Part shown: positions 42,994 to 51,784 of the stretch, one piece after another | Position numbering within the stretch: the first letter of the stretch is position 1 | Layout: each line of letters begins with the position of its first letter | Source: Christiangramia fulva | GTDB lineage: Bacteria > Bacteroidota > Bacteroidia > Flavobacteriales > Flavobacteriaceae | DNA: 64,000 nucleotides | Assembly: GCF_003024155.1 (NCBI RefSeq) | Contig: NZ_CP028136.1 | Span: 4,278,001 to 4,342,000 of the forward strand | Direction: 5' to 3' | Made by a program: the position numbers and the translations under genes | The notes under the pieces: model-generated | What the model was told of the DNA's origin: nothing | Seen by the model: only the letters and a program-made list of their open reading frames with translations | The model's database searches: none

Positions 42994-44400
42994 TTAATAA
43001 CCCGGGTTTTGAGTGAGATTTGGATCTTTCATCCTTTCACTGTTTGGGATAGGGAATAAATTCGATGCAGGAGTCCAGTTGGAATTTACTTTGTTTTTTA
43101 AAACATCCGTTTTATTAAACCGTCTTAAATCAAACCAACGGTGACCCCATTCACTAAAAAATTCTCGTCTTCTTTCCAGCAAAATTTCATCCAATATCAC
43201 ATCTTCAGAAGGACTTCCCTGGGATATGTCTATGAGGGCGATACCTGCCCTATTTTTAATTTTATTCAAATCTTCTATAGCACCGGAAATATCTCCTTGC
43301 CTTGTCCGGGCTTCTGCACGAATTAAATACTGCTCTGCAAGCCGAAGTACCATTGAATATTCTTTTATAGTACCTCCGGAAGCATCGTATTGGATTTTAT
43401 ATTTGTAAGGATAGTAAAGGGTGTCATTTGAAGTTACAAAAGGACTTATCCAGTTTTCATATCGCTTATCATTCTCTGTAAAGGCATTCAATAAGTCCCC
43501 TGATAGCACGACGGGATTGTATGATGTTGTTGTCTTAGCCAGTAAATTCCCATCCCGGGTATGGGTAAAACTATATCCCCATCCTATCGGAGAAATTTGC
43601 CAGATTGCTTCACGGCTATTGGCTAGAAAAATTGCATTAGGATCTTCTAATAGTTCATAATAAGCTGAAGCCTCTATTACCTGTGAACTGTACATCTCGG
43701 CCTTCTGCCAATTTCCAAGAAAAAGATGAGTCCTGGCAAGCATCGCTAATGCTCCAAACTTATTGACGCGGAAACGTTCGCCTCCTGAATAATTTTCATT
43801 AAGTAAGGAAGATGCCTCCTCTAAATCATTTAATATCTGGCTATATATTTTCTCTGTTGAAGTTCGGGAAGCAAGAGAATTTTGCTGATAGTCTGTATCT
43901 AAAATTAATGGTATATCCCCATAAAGATTTACCAAATAAAAATAGGTGAAGGCCCGGATGAATTTGCCACTTCCTTCAATTTGATTAAGTACTTCCTGTG
44001 ATAGTAAGGCATTATCTTCTATACCATTTAATAAGGAATTCGCCTGGTAAATTATATTGTAGGCACTCGACCATACTTGAAGGTTACTATTATTGTCAGG
44101 ACTAATTTGATTTTGTTGAAATTCAACAAGATCAGGTGTACTTGAAGTCAAGGTATAGGTGTCTGCAGAAACCCCACCAAGAAAACTAACAGATTGGCTT
44201 CCCCCATTAGCAAAACTAGTATTGAATAACTGATTGAACAAACCCTGTAATGCCCCTTGTGCTGTTTGATCGTCAGCAAAAACCGTATTACTGTCTAACA
44301 TATAGTTTGGAGTTTCAACTTCTAAAAAATCCTCACATGAATTCATGAAAAGAACTATTGCAAATAGGGATAAACCCAATAAAATTTTATTGATCTTCAT
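42994..44400 (-). CDS. SusD/RagB-family outer-membrane lipoprotein
   Basis: 468 residues. A lipoprotein signal ending FMNSC (Cys22) is followed by EDFLEVETPNYMLDSNTVFADDQTAQGAL and tetratricopeptide-type helices (FIRAFTYFYLVNLYGDIPLIL, YLIRAEARTRQGDISGAIEDLNKIKNRAG). The family signature ILLERRREFFSEWGHRWFDLRRF is complete. It caps the SusC channel and binds the ligand, here presumably peptides (RagB-like) given the neighbouring peptidase. Confidence 0.95.
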   Translation of the reverse strand: MKINKILLGLSLFAIVLFMNSCEDFLEVETPNYMLDSNTVFADDQTAQGALQGLFNQLFNTSFANGGSQSVSFLGGVSADTYTLTSSTPDLVEFQQNQISPDNNSNLQVWSSAYNIIYQANSLLNGIEDNALLSQEVLNQIEGSGKFIRAFTYFYLVNLYGDIPLILDTDYQQNSLASRTSTEKIYSQILNDLEEASSLLNENYSGGERFRVNKFGALAMLARTHLFLGNWQKAEMYSSQVIEASAYYELLEDPNAIFLANSREAIWQISPIGWGYSFTHTRDGNLLAKTTTSYNPVVLSGDLLNAFTENDKRYENWISPFVTSNDTLYYPYKYKIQYDASGGTIKEYSMVLRLAEQYLIRAEARTRQGDISGAIEDLNKIKNRAGIALIDISQGSPSEDVILDEILLERRREFFSEWGHRWFDLRRFNKTDVLKNKVNSNWTPASNLFPIPNSERMKDPNLTQNPGY

Positions 44401-44411
44401 AATTATTCTTT

Positions 44412-47400
44412 TTAAAAATTTATTTGAATGCCACCTGTAATGCTTTGAAGGGAAGGAACGGTTAATGATCCCGGATTTTGAGGATCAAGCCCGTCGAATT
44501 TTGTTAATGTCAAAAGATTTTGCCCATGCAGAAAGAATTGAAGACTGGAAAGAGGGGTATTATCTAACCAGGCCTTAGGAAGTCTATATCCTAAGTTGAG
44601 GGTTTTCAACCTTGCATAAGAAGCATCCATAATACGAATTTCACTACCTGCTGCATTATTAAAAGCCAGATAACCTGTTATCGATTGTGTGGGACGTTGT
44701 GAAAGTGGGCTGTCTTCTATACTTTGCCGGTTGACATTTCCGAAATAGCCTGGGACATTGTTATAATAGCGAAGACCGTTCTGCCTGACAAATTCAACCA
44801 AAAAGTCAAAAGAAAAATTATGATAAGTAAAGCTGTTCGAAATTCCACCAAAATATTCTCTACCGGTATTTTTTGGAATTATTCGATCGTCAAAATCATA
44901 ACGCCCGTCACCATTAACATCTACTACTTTTAAAAATCCTGTTTCAGCATCTATGCCATCAAACTGATATAAGGTTACTAAATCTAAAGGTTCACCAACT
45001 CTGTAAGCATTTGCATAAGTGCTTTCCTCTAGACCATCAAACCTGACCAATTTGTTAGATGGAATGCTAAGATTCAAAGAACTCCTCCATGTAAATATTT
45101 TGTTTTGCACGTTAAGACTGGTAAATTCAATTTCGAAACCTTTATTTTGGACAGTAGCAGGTAAATTGGCTTCTACAGAATTAAAACCAGTTATTGCAGG
45201 AAGGTTATAACCTACCAGTTGATTTGACGATCTATTCCGATACCAGCTAAGGTTGAGATTTATTTTATCTTCTAAAAAGCCAAGCTCTAGAGCCACCTCG
45301 ATTTTTCTATTGGTTTCCCATGAAAAAACCGGATTAGTAAGTCGAGTGGGATATAATCCTCCGGGACCTGGTGTAGATTGGTAAGTGTCTAGATATCGAT
45401 AATCCCCGATTTGGTCATTCCCGGTTATACCATAGCTTCCGCGAATTTTACCGAAACTAAGGAAGGGAACATCATTCTTTAGAAATTGAGAATTGGTGAA
45501 TATCCATGCTGCACCAATTGCTCCGAAATTAGCGATACGTTTTTTCGGCCCAAACCGTGAAGAGCCATCTCTACGGCCGGTCAAATTCAGAAAATAGGTT
45601 TTTTTAAAATTATAACCGAAACGGGCAAATATTGCCTGATATTTATATACTTGATGTTGATCCTTGGTGACGCTTACCGCATCTGCAGCCTCCAGGTTGC
45701 CAATTAAATGTCCATTGGCAAACCCAGTGGCATTTAATGTATATTCAGCATTCTCATTTCTTTGAATTGTAGTTCCAACCAACAAATCCAAGTTGTGCTC
45801 GCGAAGAGTTTTTTCATATACTAGTTGAGGTTCGGCGATCCAGGATTTTCTATTAATAAATGAATGTTGGGAACGGTCCGAAACATAAGCCCATACTGTC
45901 GGATTGTAGATCTCTTTGGGGAGTAATATATCTTGTCTGCTGTTAAGAAAAGTATATCCAAGGTTTGTTTTAAATGTCAATCCATCTACTAATTCATATT
46001 CTAAATGGAGATTTGTAACAAGATTATCCGATTTGGTTTTGCCTTTGCTCTGCAATGGAGCTAGAGGGTTAACCCAGGTAGAGTTTTCCCAATTCAGGCT
46101 GCCATCTTCCTGGTAAAGCTTTGGGGCATTAGGTGGTAACCTTAATCCGGCGCTCACAAAATTACTGGCACTAAAGAGATCACTCTCGTTTATCCCATAG
46201 TTCGCCGAAAAATTAAGTTGAAATTTTTCATTTTGTGATCGATGGTTCAGGCTAAAATTCGTGGTCTTCTTCTCAAAAGAATTATCCCCCGGAAAAACAC
46301 TTCCTTGTTTAAAATAGGATGCTCCGATTCTGAAAGAGGTATTATCTCCTCCTCCTAAATAATTTAAATCGGCGCTGAAAGTAGGTGCTGAATTTCCAAA
46401 CAAAACTTTCTGCCAGTCGGTATTTCGATTCTGGTCCCAAAGTAACAGGTCTTTGGCGTTAGCCTCGGTAGGTTCTACACCGTCGTTTTCAAATGCCTGT
46501 CTTCTTAGCGCCAGGTACTGCGGAGTATCTAAAAGATCTACAAAATGAGAAACCCGGCTAACTCCACTATATACCCGGGCTTCCACCCTATCTTTGTCGC
46601 TGGTAAATTTTCCGTTTTTTGTGGTGATTAAAATTACTCCGTTGGCCCCTCGGGAACCATAGATTGCAGTCGCATCTGCATCTTTTAGGATTTCAATACT
46701 TTGAATATTCGAAAGATTCAGTCCATTTAAGGGATCAGTACCCACCGCGGAAACAAATTGGTTGATAGAGGTTAACGGAGCGGAGTTTATAGGCATCCCG
46801 TCAATGATATATAGCGGTAAATTGCCATTGTTATTGATGCTGCTACGTAGGCTGTTTTGTCCTCGAATGCGAATGGTTGGAGCTACGCCTGGTATTCCAT
46901 TGGGTTCAACAACTTCTAATCCGGCTACTCGGCCTTGAAGAGCCTGGAGGGGACTTATTACCGGCTGATTCTCGATCTCCTCTGCAGTAACCCTGGAAAT
47001 ATTCCCCGTTCGTTCTCGCTCAGTTACATTATAATACCCCGCATTGATCTCTACCTCGCCAAGAGAAGCGATATCTTCCTGTAGTTGAACATCGAGATTT
47101 GTTCTGCCCTGCAGTGGGACTTCAAGTTTTTTAAAACCTATAGAAGTGAATACAAGGGTATCGCTTGGTGTGGCTTTTACTCTATAAATACCTTCCTTAT
47201 TAGTTGTAGTACCATACTGCCGGTTTTTCACCAGGACGGTCACTCCTAATAAAGGTTCACCGTTTTGGCCGGTCACCTGGCCACTTACCTCCTGCTGAAA
47301 GGCAGATTTATAGAATTTAGCGGTTACCGCTTTTGCCTGGCTCATAGAAAGAATTACTAAAGCAGCCAGGAGAATAAGGAACACTATGACAGTAAGGCTC

Positions 47401-47420
47401 CTCCTGTAAAAATTTTTCAT
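44412..47420 (-). CDS. SusC/RagA-family TonB-dependent outer-membrane transporter
   Basis: 1002 residues from the ATG at 47420. After the signal peptide comes a carboxypeptidase-regulatory-like domain (GQVTGQNGEPLLGVTVLVKN ... TSIGFKKLEVPL). The plug follows with SusC signatures NLPLYIIDGMPI, ILKDADATAIYGSRGANGVILITTK, then a large beta barrel to the C-terminus. It imports oligomers across the outer membrane with TonB energy. SusC, SusD and the M16 peptidase genes lie in one direction with 11-bp gaps. Confidence 0.95.
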   Translation of the reverse strand: MKNFYRRSLTVIVFLILLAALVILSMSQAKAVTAKFYKSAFQQEVSGQVTGQNGEPLLGVTVLVKNRQYGTTTNKEGIYRVKATPSDTLVFTSIGFKKLEVPLQGRTNLDVQLQEDIASLGEVEINAGYYNVTERERTGNISRVTAEEIENQPVISPLQALQGRVAGLEVVEPNGIPGVAPTIRIRGQNSLRSSINNNGNLPLYIIDGMPINSAPLTSINQFVSAVGTDPLNGLNLSNIQSIEILKDADATAIYGSRGANGVILITTKNGKFTSDKDRVEARVYSGVSRVSHFVDLLDTPQYLALRRQAFENDGVEPTEANAKDLLLWDQNRNTDWQKVLFGNSAPTFSADLNYLGGGDNTSFRIGASYFKQGSVFPGDNSFEKKTTNFSLNHRSQNEKFQLNFSANYGINESDLFSASNFVSAGLRLPPNAPKLYQEDGSLNWENSTWVNPLAPLQSKGKTKSDNLVTNLHLEYELVDGLTFKTNLGYTFLNSRQDILLPKEIYNPTVWAYVSDRSQHSFINRKSWIAEPQLVYEKTLREHNLDLLVGTTIQRNENAEYTLNATGFANGHLIGNLEAADAVSVTKDQHQVYKYQAIFARFGYNFKKTYFLNLTGRRDGSSRFGPKKRIANFGAIGAAWIFTNSQFLKNDVPFLSFGKIRGSYGITGNDQIGDYRYLDTYQSTPGPGGLYPTRLTNPVFSWETNRKIEVALELGFLEDKINLNLSWYRNRSSNQLVGYNLPAITGFNSVEANLPATVQNKGFEIEFTSLNVQNKIFTWRSSLNLSIPSNKLVRFDGLEESTYANAYRVGEPLDLVTLYQFDGIDAETGFLKVVDVNGDGRYDFDDRIIPKNTGREYFGGISNSFTYHNFSFDFLVEFVRQNGLRYYNNVPGYFGNVNRQSIEDSPLSQRPTQSITGYLAFNNAAGSEIRIMDASYARLKTLNLGYRLPKAWLDNTPLSSLQFFLHGQNLLTLTKFDGLDPQNPGSLTVPSLQSITGGIQINF

Positions 47421-47466
47421 AATTTTACACTGGTTAAAATGAAACATTAGTTTTATTTAAGCTTAG

Positions 47467-47507
47467 GCCTTCCCTGCCAGACGCCAATCTTGAGGGAAGG
47501 CTTTTTT
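47467..47507 (+). terminator. Terminator-like hairpin in the susC leader region
   Basis: GCCTTCCCT (47467-47475)/AGGGAAGGC (47493-47501) followed by TTTTTT on the plus strand. No plus-strand gene ends here, so it either ends an unannotated antisense RNA or is a 5'-leader hairpin of the susC mRNA. Confidence 0.55.
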
Positions 47508-47907
47508 ACTTTTACCCGCAAAAACGAGTGTTCATCTTTCTTTTTTAGTGCCCACTAGGAGCTTCATAAGCATTTTTTTTATTGACTAAAACAAACTTTT
47601 GGAGCAAAAAAGGCATCCTATTCCCTATAACAATTGTGCCCAGCCTACGTTTCTTCAATAGAGAATGCAGGCTTCCCACCCAACTACTGCGCTACTAATA
47701 GGGATTTGCAGTAACCCACGGGATTGTTAACATGGTTGGCCTGTTCCCGCAAACAGGATTTAACGAAAACACTTAAAATAAGTGCCGGCCACCCTGGCCT
47801 TAATTAGTATGTAGGGATGTTAATTTGCTTTGCGCCTCCCAGTGTTGAAGCACATGCTTAAAGAAGAAAAGTAACCGCACAAAAAATGGGCGCGAAACTC
47901 AACTTAC

Positions 47908-48015
47908 CGAACAAAGGTACTGGTATACCGCGCAACGATAAATGAGCCCACGCCCCGGGTCGTGAGCATTCACACTTATCATCTCGTTGCTTAAAAATTA
48001 CCAGTTTTTTGTTCG
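47908..48015. repeat. 108-bp nested inverted repeat
   Basis: The outer arms are CGAACAAA-GGT-ACTGGTA (47908-47925) and TACCAGT-TTT-TTTGTTCG (47999-48015). Within them GCAACGA (47932-47938) pairs with TCGTTGC (47984-47990), and in the centre CACG-C-CCCGGG-T-CGTG forms a third stem. This extended nested pairing suggests a structured RNA or a recombination/replication hairpin. Confidence 0.65.
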
Positions 48016-48119
48016 AGACTCTAAGCGAATGCTTCTAATATTATAAGAAGTTCGCAATTTAATTCTTATCAAAGATAAAACAAATTTTTTAATGTCATCC
48101 ATTTGGCTTACAAAATTTT

Positions 48120-48395
48120 ATGTTTTTATCTCAACCTTGCAATATGGTTAATGGTAGGGATAATCGTAAAATATTAAATGAAAAGATTGCTCTTAGAATT
48201 AAAACCCTAAGGGAGAAAATTGAACCAAATCAATCCAAATTTGCTGAAGCTCATTTGATGGATAGGCAAATAATTAATCGATGGGAAAGTACTACTGATG
48301 GCAGGGGAATCAGCATTCACTCTATCAAGAAATTTTGCTCAATGATAGATATATCACTTAAAGAATTCTTTGATTGTGAATTATTCTCAGGATAA
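48120..48395 (+). CDS. XRE-family DNA-binding protein
   Basis: 91 residues (83 if started at the in-frame ATG at 48144). The helix-turn-helix is LNEKIALRIKTLREKIEPNQSKFAEAHLMDRQIINRWESTTDGRGISIHSIKKFCSMIDISLKEFF. This Cro/C1-type protein stands alone and may control the element or the adjacent defence-like genes, as controller proteins do in restriction-modification clusters. It is divergent from susC and convergent with the phosphoesterase gene. Confidence 0.85.
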   Translation: MFLSQPCNMVNGRDNRKILNEKIALRIKTLREKIEPNQSKFAEAHLMDRQIINRWESTTDGRGISIHSIKKFCSMIDISLKEFFDCELFSG

Positions 48396-48604
48396 TAATA
48401 GAGTTCTAAAAACTTTTATAAATGAAATATCTTTATTCACCACCATCCAATTACTCTAGGAAATTGTGTATAACGATACTCATCTCTGAATATAAAAACT
48501 CTATATGCCGACCGCCAACCGGCTCGAGGTCTTAAATTTAACAAGCAAAATTAAAGTGGTTCCTGAAAACTGTCCAAGAGAGCAAAGTCTATTTGAACAT
48601 ACTT

Positions 48605-51600
48605 TTACTCCTCTGTTTCCTTTTTATTCTTTTCTTCCTTAAACTTTTGAATGAGTTCTCCCTTATTCCTTTGGGAGGTTTCACCTAATTTCGTCTTTAT
48701 TTCTGCTAATAACTTGGTGTACTCTTTATCAGATTCTATGCTTTTTGATCTTAAATAATAATAAGACATATTTTTAATAAAGCTCGCATCCAGAATGTAT
48801 TTCCTTTTGGTTGTTTTAAAAAACTCCTTTATATAATCCGGCGAATTTTTGGCCCTGATGTCTGAATAAATATAGACAGATAAAAATTTCTCAAATTCTG
48901 AAATTTCTTTGGTATTTCTATCGGCTTGAATTTTCTTCCTGATAATAGGTGCAGATTTAAATGATCCAATCCAATTATACATTGTCACCTGATGTAAAAT
49001 AGGTAAAATCTTCATAAAAAAACCAAAATCCATTTCCTTTGGTAACAGTTTTGAAACCTCATCAGCATATTTTTCTCTGAAATATAATATTGAATCCCTA
49101 TACATCATCATATAGGATATAGAACTGACTATTATATTATTATAGGAATCGATGCGTTTTTTATGATCAATATCCGAACTATTTTTGAAGACAATAGCTG
49201 TTAACTTCAGTAATTTCGAAAACCTTATAGCCTCTATTTCTTCTTTCGGTTGTTGATCCATATCTAATTTTGCTTCAATATTTTTTCTAGAAGGTACGGT
49301 AGCAATTTGGCTATCATATGCTTTCTCAATTTCTTGTTCAGTTGGCTTGGTTGAAGCTTTCCCTAAATCAATTCTGGATGCAATTGTTTGTTTGGTTTCT
49401 AACACTTTATCTATTTCTTCATATTCGTCTCTTACTTTTGAATTAATATAACCATATACCTCTTCTACCTCTTTATTTAAAAAATTAAAAACTTCTTCAT
49501 CCTCTCTATTTAATCCAGTATAAAAATCAAGTTCATTAATATAATTTAAATAATTTTTACCGGTAAGTATTTCATTCTTAAAGTCTTGACTATATCCTAT
49601 AAATTTTGCTAAGAAATAACTAAAGAAAAATGCTGTTTTAAATCTAATGCTATTACCATTACATCTAACCAAAATTCCTCTTTCAATTAGGTATTCTAAA
49701 ACTTTTGAAGGATTTAAGTCAATTTTATTTTCTAAATATCTTTCTATTTCTTTTTGAAGTTCATATTCTTTAACTCTGTAACCAAGGTTACTATTTTTCT
49801 TTTCAAGCATAAATTTAGCGAGGTAAGCCAACAGCCGTTGTTTATCACCAAAATCAAATGTATCGAAGTATATATTTTGAAGGTTTCCCTTCTCCAATAA
49901 ATTTTCGACAAAAAGCTCAACTAAAACTGCATTATTTATAGGTCTGTTCTGTTGCTTATTTATTATCCATAGAAAGATTGTTACAGCAAGTGGTGTTTTC
50001 GGTAATCCAATTTCTCTGAAACCTTTTAATAATTTTTCAATATTCTCGTGCAAATCTATATCTGAGCTTGTAATCCAATTTGAAATTAAACCTTTAATCT
50101 GTTTAGATTTAAAAAGATGGATATAATAGATTTTAAAATCATCTTTAAATTCAGAAAATGCAGTAATCAATTTTACTGGTATTATTTCATCTTCGGTATT
50201 ATTTACAGTGGCAACAATTCTGGTTTGAGGAAATTCTGAAATAAAGCTTTTTAATTCTTTATTCTGATAATTAAATTGAGAGGAAAAATCTAAATCATCA
50301 ATAAGTAAGTCAATTTCTACACATTTGAGAAGTTCATTAGTTTCTTTGGAACTTCTACTTATATATTTCTTGATTAATTGTTTTATATTTTGATTTCCAA
50401 TCTCATTAAATTTGATTAAAACAGGAAGCCTTCGGGATTTTTGAAAATTTTCAGTTAAATCAATAAGTAGTTTGTCTAACAATATAGTCTTACCTGTTTC
50501 TTTTGCTCCGAATATTAATTGATTATTATTAGATTCGATTAAATTACGCGTCGAGAAAAATTGAAAATTATCATTATTATCTACATTATTTTCGGGCAAA
50601 TTTCCAATAACAGGTTCTACATAAATTTCAGAAAGCTTACCTTTATTACTTTGAGAAATATTTAGGATAAGATCATCATTTAATTTTGGAAAAATATCTT
50701 CCTTTATTTCATCTATTATCCCACTAACTCTTTGGATTTTTTTTTGTTCACCTTCTTTTGGAATTTCGAATATCTTTATACCTCTATCATTCCCAATATC
50801 ACTGTTTACAACGAATTTCCTATGTAAATCCAAATATTTCCGATAATGAACTGTGATATTATCACTTTTTTCAAAATCAATAACTGCATATCCATTAGTA
50901 TAGCTGATTTCCTCGGATTGAATTCCATTAATTGATTTTCCTATAGATAAAAATAAATTTCCATCTAGATCATCCACTTTTTGAGATTCTAATTTATGGG
51001 TATGTCCAAGGAAAATCATATCATAATTACTATATAACAAAGGCTTTATTTTCTTATAATCTCTAGAATTAAGAAACTCCAATGGATGATGCAGAATGGC
51101 AATTTTAATATCAGTATCGGAAATAAATTCTAAAGAATTTTCAATTTGATTTTTCCCTAAAAAAAGACTCCCAATATTATCATCTTCATAACACAACCAA
51201 GCACTATTTAAGGCAGTTACACCAACATTTTCATTTCCACACTGTAATTTGAAACTAGATTCAAAAGGAGTAAGGTTGTACTCAAGCCAATCTTCCTTCT
51301 TTTCAAAAAATTCTTTTTCAAAAGATTTAAAATTCGTCATACCTACAACTGATTCTTCTTTAGCTCGTACCTCTGGAATAAATTTATCCACCAAATCCGG
51401 TGAAGCAATAAAAGAATCCCTCATAGGTTTATCTTTAAAAGAGTTTATTTTATCTCTTTCAAAATCATGATTACCCGGAGCAAATAAAAATCTTCCTTTT
51501 AATCCTGGAAAGTGGCGCAATATTGGATCTATCACCTGCTCTTCAAAATAATGAAACTTCAATTCCGGATCATTAAATTCTAATCCACCTTTATCTACAA

Positions 51601-51742
51601 AATCACCGGAAAATATGACTATAGTATCACGGTTGACAAACTGCTTAATATCAACGATTAAAGCTTCTAATAAGTTTTTTTGAGAACTCTCTATACTTTC
51701 ATTTTTAAGATGAAAATCACTAAGGTGGATTATTCGAACCAA
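48605..51742 (-). CDS. Metallophosphoesterase-STAND NTPase fusion, probable defence effector
   Basis: 1045 residues. The start codon is TTG because a stop lies two codons upstream and the first domain begins at once. Residues 1-300 form a calcineurin-like phosphoesterase with all motifs: SDFH (D9, H11), SGDFVD (D47), GNHD (90-93), LHH (218-219) and GHTH (246-249). Residues 400-700 form a STAND/NACHT-like NTPase with Walker A GAKETGKT (412-419) and Walker B IDLLIDDLD. The C-terminus is long, helical and charged, as in sensor regions. I infer a sensor-gated nuclease or nucleotide phosphatase in antiphage defence. It is 42 bp behind a type IIG restriction-modification gene in the same direction. 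Confidence 0.85.
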   Translation of the reverse strand: MVRIIHLSDFHLKNESIESSQKNLLEALIVDIKQFVNRDTIVIFSGDFVDKGGLEFNDPELKFHYFEEQVIDPILRHFPGLKGRFLFAPGNHDFERDKINSFKDKPMRDSFIASPDLVDKFIPEVRAKEESVVGMTNFKSFEKEFFEKKEDWLEYNLTPFESSFKLQCGNENVGVTALNSAWLCYEDDNIGSLFLGKNQIENSLEFISDTDIKIAILHHPLEFLNSRDYKKIKPLLYSNYDMIFLGHTHKLESQKVDDLDGNLFLSIGKSINGIQSEEISYTNGYAVIDFEKSDNITVHYRKYLDLHRKFVVNSDIGNDRGIKIFEIPKEGEQKKIQRVSGIIDEIKEDIFPKLNDDLILNISQSNKGKLSEIYVEPVIGNLPENNVDNNDNFQFFSTRNLIESNNNQLIFGAKETGKTILLDKLLIDLTENFQKSRRLPVLIKFNEIGNQNIKQLIKKYISRSSKETNELLKCVEIDLLIDDLDFSSQFNYQNKELKSFISEFPQTRIVATVNNTEDEIIPVKLITAFSEFKDDFKIYYIHLFKSKQIKGLISNWITSSDIDLHENIEKLLKGFREIGLPKTPLAVTIFLWIINKQQNRPINNAVLVELFVENLLEKGNLQNIYFDTFDFGDKQRLLAYLAKFMLEKKNSNLGYRVKEYELQKEIERYLENKIDLNPSKVLEYLIERGILVRCNGNSIRFKTAFFFSYFLAKFIGYSQDFKNEILTGKNYLNYINELDFYTGLNREDEEVFNFLNKEVEEVYGYINSKVRDEYEEIDKVLETKQTIASRIDLGKASTKPTEQEIEKAYDSQIATVPSRKNIEAKLDMDQQPKEEIEAIRFSKLLKLTAIVFKNSSDIDHKKRIDSYNNIIVSSISYMMMYRDSILYFREKYADEVSKLLPKEMDFGFFMKILPILHQVTMYNWIGSFKSAPIIRKKIQADRNTKEISEFEKFLSVYIYSDIRAKNSPDYIKEFFKTTKRKYILDASFIKNMSYYYLRSKSIESDKEYTKLLAEIKTKLGETSQRNKGELIQKFKEEKNKKETEE

Positions 51743-51784
51743 AATTTATTTTTTTAGAATTATTTAATTATTTTTTGTCGTTTC

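Larger units (their letters stand above)
47421..48119. other. Structured 700-bp spacer upstream of susC
   Basis: No gene is visible. It holds a terminator-like hairpin (47467-47507), CACTTA-N3-TAAGTG near 47770, and the long inverted repeat at 47908-48015. It also includes GTAACCCACGGG near 47712, the reverse complement of a 12-nt string near 19930 at the other end of the element. It probably contains the promoters of susC (left) and the XRE gene (right). Confidence 0.5.

Noticed and set aside
19928..47723. Twelve-base inverted match CCCGTGGGTTAC / GTAACCCACGGG near 19.93 kb and 47.71 kb
   Set aside because: The similarity does not extend convincingly beyond about 14 bases, and a match of this length may arise by chance in 64 kb.
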